The notes beneath the pieces are model-generated. The model ran no database searches. It had not been told where the DNA came from and worked only from the letters and a program-made list of their open reading frames with translations. Both the position numbers and the translations under genes were made by a program. Shown in pieces: positions 57,470 through 64,000 of a stretch of DNA of 64,000 nucleotides. The stretch spans positions 1 through 64,000 of the forward strand of contig JAESUZ010001073.1 of the NCBI GenBank assembly GCA_017311185.1, given 5' to 3'. The DNA comes from Proteles cristata cristata. Its lineage: Eukaryota; Chordata; Mammalia; Carnivora; Hyaenidae. The stretch's first letter is position 1, and the number at the start of each line of letters is the position of its first letter.

Positions 57470-58320
57470 CCAAGTAAAGTAGAAGATAAATATCCACAAG
57501 TCCATACTGATATAAATGATGGAAGGAAGGAAGGAAGGGAAGAATGACAGAAGGCAGGGAGGGAGGAGGGAAGGAAGGAAGAATGGATAAATGTTCCATG
57601 CAGAAAAATTCCAATTAATTTATATAGATACTCTATCTTCAAGAAGGTAGAACTCCCCACTTAAGTACAGTCTGCACATACTGACTTCATTCTGAAGAAT
57701 ACATATGGAAAGTGGGGGGCAAAGAAAAGGAAATGTAAAGCAGAAAAGCCTGACAAAAACCATCTCAGCCAAATGATCCAAGTAACATTAGCAATGATTA
57801 AGTCATGTTGATAGTATGTATGTACCCTTGATATGACATGATCAAGTGACATTTGACATAAATAGTCTCCTCCCAAAAACCTATAACTTTATCCCAAACA
57901 TGAGAAAAACATCAGACCAACCTCAACTGATTGAAGGAAAATTTATAAAACACCTGACCCGGACTACTCAAAACTGTCAAGGTCATCAAAAGCAAGTCAG
58001 GTTTAAAAAACCATCACAGCCAAGAAGAACCTAAGTATACATAACTACTAAATGTAATATGATATCCTGCCTGTATGGGAATCTGGAATAGAGAAAGGAA
58101 GAGAGATAAAAACTATGGAAGTCTGAGAAAAAGTTATGTATTTTAACTAATAATTGTGTATAAACATTGGTTTATTAATTTTAACAAAGGTACCGACTAA
58201 TATATCAATAATAGGAAAAACTATGAGTGGCATACATGAGAGCTCTGTATTAAGCTCATCATTTTTCTATAAATCTAAAATTATTCTAAACAATAAAGGT
58301 TTTTTTAATTAGGCCAAGAA
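57470..58320 (+). mobile_element. L1M 3' UTR fragment
   Basis: TCCATACTGATATAAATGAT, AGTCATGTTGATAGTATGTA, CTTGATATGACATGATCAAG, AAACACCTGACCCGGACTAC, CTCAAAACTGTCAAGGTCAT and AAATCTAAAATTATTCTAAA follow an old L1 3' UTR to its end. The (GGAA) repeat at 57520 sits where this family has AAAT/GAAT-type units. Confidence 0.85.
57520..57592. repeat. (GGAA)n microsatellite inside L1 3' UTR
   Basis: GGAA and GGGA units with interruptions. The Ser/Phe/Leu-rich antisense frame over it is an artefact. Confidence 0.94.
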
Positions 58321-61314
58321 AAAAAAAAAAACAGAAAACCAGTATCGCTCAAGGGATAGGTCAAATAAAGCAAGTCAGTAAAAGAAATTTAAAAGAGATT
58401 ATCATAAATACACAAAGATAGAATGATGCCCTAGAAATAATAAGGAAAAAGTGTACAAGAATGGAAACAGGTATAATAGAGGTCAAAGAAGATAAGGAAT
58501 GAACAGAAACCACCAGATTTATTAAGTTACTGGTTTAAAAAGAAAGAAAAGTTCAGTAAAGCTATAAAGATGAAACGTAAATAAACCACATGGGTTATGA
58601 TACTTTCAGAGCCCTGATTTTATAATTCTCTGAGTCACAAATCTCTTAAGAGATTTTCCTAGTTTAAAATCTATTCAAAGTCTTCCCTATTACTTGAATT
58701 CACATCAGTGTGGTGAAAATCTCTTACTGAATTATCTTTCACAGTGTAAAGTATTAGGAGATGCATCATATAGCATACTTTTTATCCAGAAGTAACAGAA
58801 ATTCCAATAGCAAGCTAACTTAAACAAAAAGGAAATGTATAGCCATTCTCAAATATAAGAGGAAGCACACAGGTATAGCAGGCTCTAAGCACTACAAGTC
58901 AAAGCTTCAGGAATGCTCTGTCACTCCCCGGGCTGATTGCCTACGTTGAGCTTCACCAACAGGCTGGAAACAAGGTGATCAAGATATTCTGAGACTGTGA
59001 TCTGCCTATCTTTGAACCTGTCAGTAGCAAAGAAAGGGAATTTCCATGTTTCACTTAGACTTTCAATCTTGGATCAAGGAAAGAAGACCCGTTTTTTCTG
59101 AGTCATGTGAAGAAGGGTTAGATGCCTGAACAAAATAGCTTCAGTTAGAAAATTGAACAGGAAAGAAATAATGCTAAGTAGGCCATCAACAAATGCTAAA
59201 TAGAAGGTTCTTATTTACATGTTTTCCTAGCTTTGGGAAATTTTAAAAATTACTTTAGTACAATGAAGAATAGGCTTAAACAAATAAAGGCCAAACAATC
59301 TTCTTCCTCAAATAAGCAAATGATAACCTCAAAGATGATCAATACTGTTTTACAGGACAAGAGGAAAATGTGGTATGAATTTGTAAGCTTTCATCACTCA
59401 AACTTATATCACAAAAATAAAATGTATTAGGGTATTTTAAAACCAGAACGCTATCATATTTTACACTAAATTGTTATTTTATTTGGGATAAGAAAGTAAG
59501 AGATTCCAAGGCAGTGGGGTCCGGGCTCTAGATGCTTAGTCCCAATGCTTTCGCTAAACTGCAGGTTATCACAGTCACGGGATCTATCTAGATTTTAGTT
59601 TCCTCCTCTGTTAAATTAGAAAGTTCAGAGGAGGAGTTCTTCAGGTTTTCTTTCTGTTTACTTCCTAATCATAAAGAGTATTCACTTGATAACTAGAAAC
59701 GTTATGTGGATTACTTAATATCATAATTCTGGGCTAGCCAAATGCTAAAGGCATCTTTCACACCTACAAGCTGTGACACAAAAGCTTCACTTTGAAAAAC
59801 TTCAATACAAACGTTCATTTTCATGAAAACCCTCACTGTAATGTAAATGTAATGTAAATAGCATGATGTTACAACTTTCTGCAATAACTCAAGAATTTAA
59901 TTCAATTTCTCTTTAAAACCAAATTCATTATTCAAAGGTTGCAGCATACCTACAAAAGCAAACCCTCACTACTGTACAGGAGAACAGAAAATGATAAAAA
60001 CTCAACCACTCTGAAATTTAATTAAAGACAAGATTTCTAACCACTAAGCCTAAATGAGGAAGAAGAATGAAAAGCAAAACACAGTAAGAAAGCTGGAATT
60101 CAAGTCATAAACAGAAAGGGAAATTTCTATATAGAGTACAAAAGCAGGGGGGAAAAACCCCAAGGTAAAACCAGCCTATAGGCCTAGAAGAAATTAAATC
60201 CAAATATCTCGTGAATTTCTCTTAAAGACTATTAATTTACACAAAATTGATAGAAGTAATTTCCAAAAACAGGTTGGTGACAGAAACAGGAGAGGAAACC
60301 ATTACTCTGCGACCTTTGGGAAACTTAAATTAATGGATTTTGGCAAACCAGACACAAATCATATGGGATGACTGGATAAAACCTTATGATTTTAGCCAAA
60401 TGTATTATGACCTGGAGTTGGTTCTTCTCAAGATTATTAATAATGAAAAATACTTACACAGGATACACATGATTGCCAGGAAAAAAAAATGTTCTTCTTT
60501 GAAAGTTTTTAAAACAACAAACTACCCACAGAAACCACATGGGCACAAAATGAAACAAATCTGTTCACTGATTTGTGGAGCATTTAAGCACTCCCCAGTG
60601 AAAACCTCAGCTTTAGGCTCTCTTTCGGAGACAAGCAGAACATCCATGAAAATACCTGACTGGTAGACACCAAGGAAACAGTACAGACATACCTCTACTG
60701 GCCTGAGTTTGAAGAGAAATAATTTTTCTTCAAAAACCTGATGGTTTTACGAGACTACTTACTTGATTTAAAAAGATATCTCTTTTCCTCACAGTAAGAA
60801 TCTAAATAAAGCCTAAAAATTCTCAAAGTTAAATAAAATAAAATCTCAAAGTGCTTAACATTATAGTATTAATGACCTACTGTAATTATCAATTTAAATA
60901 CCAAAACTCCCTACACTCAGTAGCGGTATCATTAACACATGAGGATTACTCAACTTATCAAGTTATATAATAATATCCTTGCAAAATGGTATACCAACGA
61001 GGTGAGTTTCAAAAAAGCAAAGAATAAGTATAGAGGGAGAAACCTTTTCCAGGACACAAGCAAAAGAAGAAAGTAGGAGAGAGTGACATAAAGTTGCACT
61101 GGAACATGAGAAAGTAGGCTGTGTACATTTAATAGGCAAAGTCTCATAAAAAGGAAGCCAAATGAAACCAGAGTCAAACACAAGCTATCACACAACAGTG
61201 CCTAGGGTAAAATGCAAAGGCTACATAAACATTTCATTTATGTTTACAAATATCATATAGATACCAGATATATTAACAAAAAATAGAAATTTTATCTTGA
61301 GTCAGCACCATAAA
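58321..61314. other. Unassigned AT-rich sequence, about 3 kb
   Basis: No repeat family recognised with confidence. The part at 58790-59110 (for example GTAACAGAAATTCCAATAGC, then CTTAAACAAAAAGGAAATG) has the feel of an old interspersed element that I cannot name. Frames of 65 codons (59233) and 108 codons (60340-60666) are unrecognised and AT-rich. Confidence 0.4.
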
Positions 61315-61332
61315 AACATCCATCTATTTTAA

Positions 61333-61522
61333 TATTTATTTATTTTTGAGAGAGAGAGAGCATGCAAGCCAGGGACGGGCAGAGAGAGAAGGAGACAGAG
61401 AATCCAAAGCACTGACAGCAGAGAGCCCAGGGTGGGGCTCCAATTCACAAATCAAAACACAAGATCATGACCTAAGCCAAAGTCAGAGAGAAGCTTAATT
61501 AACTGAGCCGCCCAGGTGCCCC
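61333..61522 (-). mobile_element. Old CAN-SINE, antisense
   Basis: T-rich left end, GA-rich body, GAGCCGCCCAGGTGCCCC right end. Flanks at 61315-61332 and 61523-61540 (AACATCCA, then CTATTTTAA or CTACTTTAA) agree at 16 of 18 bases. Confidence 0.94.
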
Positions 61523-61540
61523 AACATCCACCTACTTTAA

Positions 61541-62944
61541 AAAGTGAAGGAAAAAAAAACACTTTTTTTCCTATGACCTATGTTATACTGTCCCTGTAAG
61601 ACATGAAAAGAACACAATAAAAACCCAACAGCATGCAGAGCTACAAGTTTACATATATCTCCACACATACCCCACCATGCTTTCCATTTCCTGACACAAT
61701 GCCATAAAAATTGGGGATTTTTCCCCCTCTACTTTGGCTCTATATAAGGTGATGACTTTTCTCTTGGATAGGCTGGCAAAGCACAGCATGTCAAAGCTTG
61801 TATAACCTTGAAGAACACATATAATTTCCAGAAGAAATAAAGAAAGAATGGAAAAATAGATGAGTTTCCAAAAGAAATAATTATAAATTGTACATATCTA
61901 TAGTCCTCATCCTTTAGAGATGATGTTACTGCTGGTATTTGTTACCACATGCATGAATCCTAAAAAGACCAAAGCACTAGAGCCATCCAAGTGCAACTGC
62001 AGCTATCTTATAAACTATAGTTTCAACACAGCGAAAAGGAGAATAATGCCAAGGATGGAGAGCTCTGTGATTGTCACCTAGTCAAAAAAATTACAGATCT
62101 GGAGAAAGATCAGATTAGACTTATTTCAGAAAATGAACAAGAAAATCCTGCAACTATACTGAGGATCTCTAATTAACCAAACAGCATAAAACTTGTATAC
62201 TAAAATTCTTCACAGTATGCCAAAATGAGTGTGTCTTTTTCTAAATATTACAATAATCTATTATGGATACAGAAATGAGAAATTTCTGGTTTCTCAACGT
62301 TTACTACAAGTAGGAACTAATGTGCCTGAGATATAGGAAACTACCCCCCCCAAAAAATGGGGCATATTCCTAACGTGTAAATTTTACACAAAGATTTAAT
62401 GACAAGAAAAGCCTTTACTCTTTATAATATACTTTATAAAGTATAAAAGAAGAGAGTAACAGAAAAAATATAACACTGATTTCCTAACTATCACCAGCAG
62501 TTTACTTGCAGACGTTTTGAGTACTACCCATCCCTACAGGATCCAATATGTTCTGTTCTACAGTTATTTCAAAGGAAAAGTATGACAAAGGTTGAAAAAA
62601 AGTTCAAAGTACAGTAGAGATACCATTCTACTTCCAATCAAAATGGAGATATGGAGACCAGTTTTAACTTTTCAATTAACACAAGTTAAAAAACTGAACA
62701 AGACATATGGAACAGTGGGTTTTGGTTATTAGACAACAGGCAGCACAGGACTGTAATGCCTGAAAGAAAGCAAAAAAGCAAAGCAAGCACTGTAATTGCC
62801 CAGCTTACAACCTCAAGTCAGTTTATAGTCTAGAAGACACAGTAGGGGAACTCAAGCAAAACTGAGCTAAGGAGACAGTTAAAAGTTTATAAGGCAAAAA
62901 GTTAAGTTTAATCTAATCAAAACTGGTGGGTATTTGGGGCGCCT
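61541..62944. other. Unassigned sequence; right part may be L1-derived
   Basis: 61541-62540 shows nothing recognisable. 62590-62930 (CAAAATGGAGATATGGAGAC, GGACTGTAATGCCTGAAAG, GAACTCAAGCAAAACTGAGC) loosely resembles an old L1 5' UTR, but this is weak. Confidence 0.35.
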
Positions 62945-63160
62945 GGGTGGCTTAATCGGTTAAGCGTCCGACTTTCGCTTAGGTCATGATCTCGCGGTTC
63001 GTGGGTTCGAGCCCCTCATCGGGCTCTGTGCTGACTGCCAGCTCAGAGCCTGGAGCCTGTTTCAGTCTGTGACTCCCTCTCTCTCTGACCCTACCCTGCT
63101 CACACTGTCTCTCTCTCTCTCTCCTAGAAATAAATAAAACATTTTTAAAAAATTAAAAAA
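62945..63160 (+). mobile_element. CAN-SINE, young variant A
   Basis: It has GGCTTAATCGGTTAAGCG, CTGACTGCCAGCTCAG, CAGTCTGTGACTCCC and CCTAGAAATAAATAAA. An exact 16-bp duplication, AAAACTGGTGGGTATT, lies at 62929-62944 and 63161-63176. Confidence 0.97.
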
Positions 63161-63194
63161 AAAACTGGTGGGTATTCAAAAAAAAAATCAGAAA

Positions 63195-64000
63195 GAAACT
63201 GCAGGGAAGATGACAGAATAGGAGAATCCTGAGCTCACCTCCACCCACAGACATGATAAGGCTGCAAGTACATACAATGCAGCTCATTCTGAAAAATACC
63301 TGAAGACTAGTAGAATAGCTCTTCCACTATAAAGAAGATATAAAGAAATGTGGATATAAAGAAAAAGCCACACCAAGAAGGGCAGGAGGGACTGAGAAAC
63401 AGTCAGGAACAAAACCCCCTGTGAGAAGATAAGGTCCCACATTGGACACTGCCTGCCCTAGGAACCTGCATTGAGAAGACAAGTCTCATAATATCTGGCT
63501 CTGAAAATCCCAAGGTATAAATAACTCCAAGAGAACCAAAGGGTTATAGGAAACCAAGACTCCACTCTTGGAGGGCCAGAGCACTATATCACTTGTCCAA
63601 CACCTAGCAAGCACAATGGCAGCAGTCTGAAGAGAACCTGGGTTATATAGGTGAAGGATATTTACCAACTAATTTTAGGGCATGTGCCAGAGGGGTAAGG
63701 ATCAACAGGAACTTAGCCCCAGAACAGAAGTACTGGGGAGCCATTTTTCTAGCCTTCCTTCAGCCTAGGTGGCCTGAGACAGGGAAGAGCCAGTTCTAAC
63801 ACTCTCCATCTTCCCTGTTAAAACAGCTCACCCACCCAAGTGTGCCCCTGCAGACCCATCCACCCAACCTGCCCATCCCAGCAGGCACTCCTCCAGAGCA
63901 AAGGCTGACTGCCACATCTCATAGGCAGGCAGCCTCTAAAGCAACTCCATGTGGGGAAATGAAGGGGGAGGAGGTTGTAGAAGGCCAGTTGTACCTACCA
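63195..64000 (+). mobile_element. L1M 5' UTR, running off the right edge
   Basis: AGATGACAGAATAGGAGAAT, CTGAGCTCACCTCCACCCAC, ATATCTGGCTCTGAAAATCC, GAAACCAAGACTCCACTCTT, TTTTAGGGCATGTGCCAGAG, GGAACTTAGCCCCAGAACAG and GAGCAAAGGCTGACTGCCAC follow the L1M 5' UTR in order. The start of the element is therefore at about 63195, and ORF1 would lie beyond the window. It is GC-richer than the surroundings, as L1 5' UTRs are. The 60-codon antisense frame at 63486 is not a gene. Confidence 0.8.

Noticed and set aside
59510..59650. Possible antisense MIR (TTTCCTCCTCTGTTAAATT)
   Set aside because: Only one short block matches; too weak to annotate.
60340..60666. 108-codon frame from ATG 60340
   Set aside because: Composition is AT-driven, with no motif, no splice context and no recognised family, so kept only as unassigned sequence.

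Overview
This is a mammalian nuclear window from a feliform carnivore. The main evidence is about 26 copies of the tRNA-Lys-derived carnivore CAN-SINE in its feliform form (head with GGGTGGCTCAGTCGGTTAAG, then a CT-rich body and an A-rich tail), plus LINE-1 copies with a carnivore-type 3' end (GATGAGCACTGGGTGTTAT). The family cannot be fixed from sequence alone. The youngest SINE copies differ from the domestic-cat consensus as I remember it, so a non-felid feliform is possible. The DNA is AT-rich and looks like intergenic or deep intronic sequence. I found no convincing host exon, no functional RNA gene and no complete coding gene.

Layout. 1-2792: 3' half of a LINE-1 with a largely open reverse-transcriptase frame. 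2.9-9.4 kb: several SINEs, an old L1 piece (5.56-7.0 kb) and a MER5A relic. 9.4-10.3 kb: a unique segment that looks richer in GC, with an interrupted protein-like frame. 10.4-25 kb: mostly unique AT-rich DNA with scattered L1, L2 and MIR relics; an unidentified antisense open frame lies at 12.89-13.20 kb and an unclassified segment at 21.96-22.51 kb. 26.0-28.4 kb: a HAL1-like element carrying three SINEs, one nested inside another. 29-36 kb: decayed L2, an odd 5'-type L1 fragment, a cluster of three SINEs and a long antisense L1. 36-44.7 kb: an MLT1 LTR and a dense pile of L1 fragments in both orientations. 45.7-46.8 kb: another antisense L1. 49.3-49.7 kb: a second MLT1 LTR. 50-58.3 kb: SINEs, L1 3' ends, and an L2 with a MIR inside it. 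58.3-62.5 kb: almost repeat-free apart from one SINE. 63.2-64.0 kb: an L1 5' UTR that runs off the right edge.

No gene set here works together. The window is best read as a history of retrotransposition. Ancient L2/MIR/MER5A/MLT1/HAL1 relics are cut by mid-age L1 fragments and then by young SINEs. Many SINEs still have exact target-site duplications, which date them as the latest insertions. I did not find a new biological system. The items most worth checking are the two unidentified interrupted protein-like frames, the young SINE subfamily with two sub-lineages, and the L1 5' fragment that lacks its 3' end.
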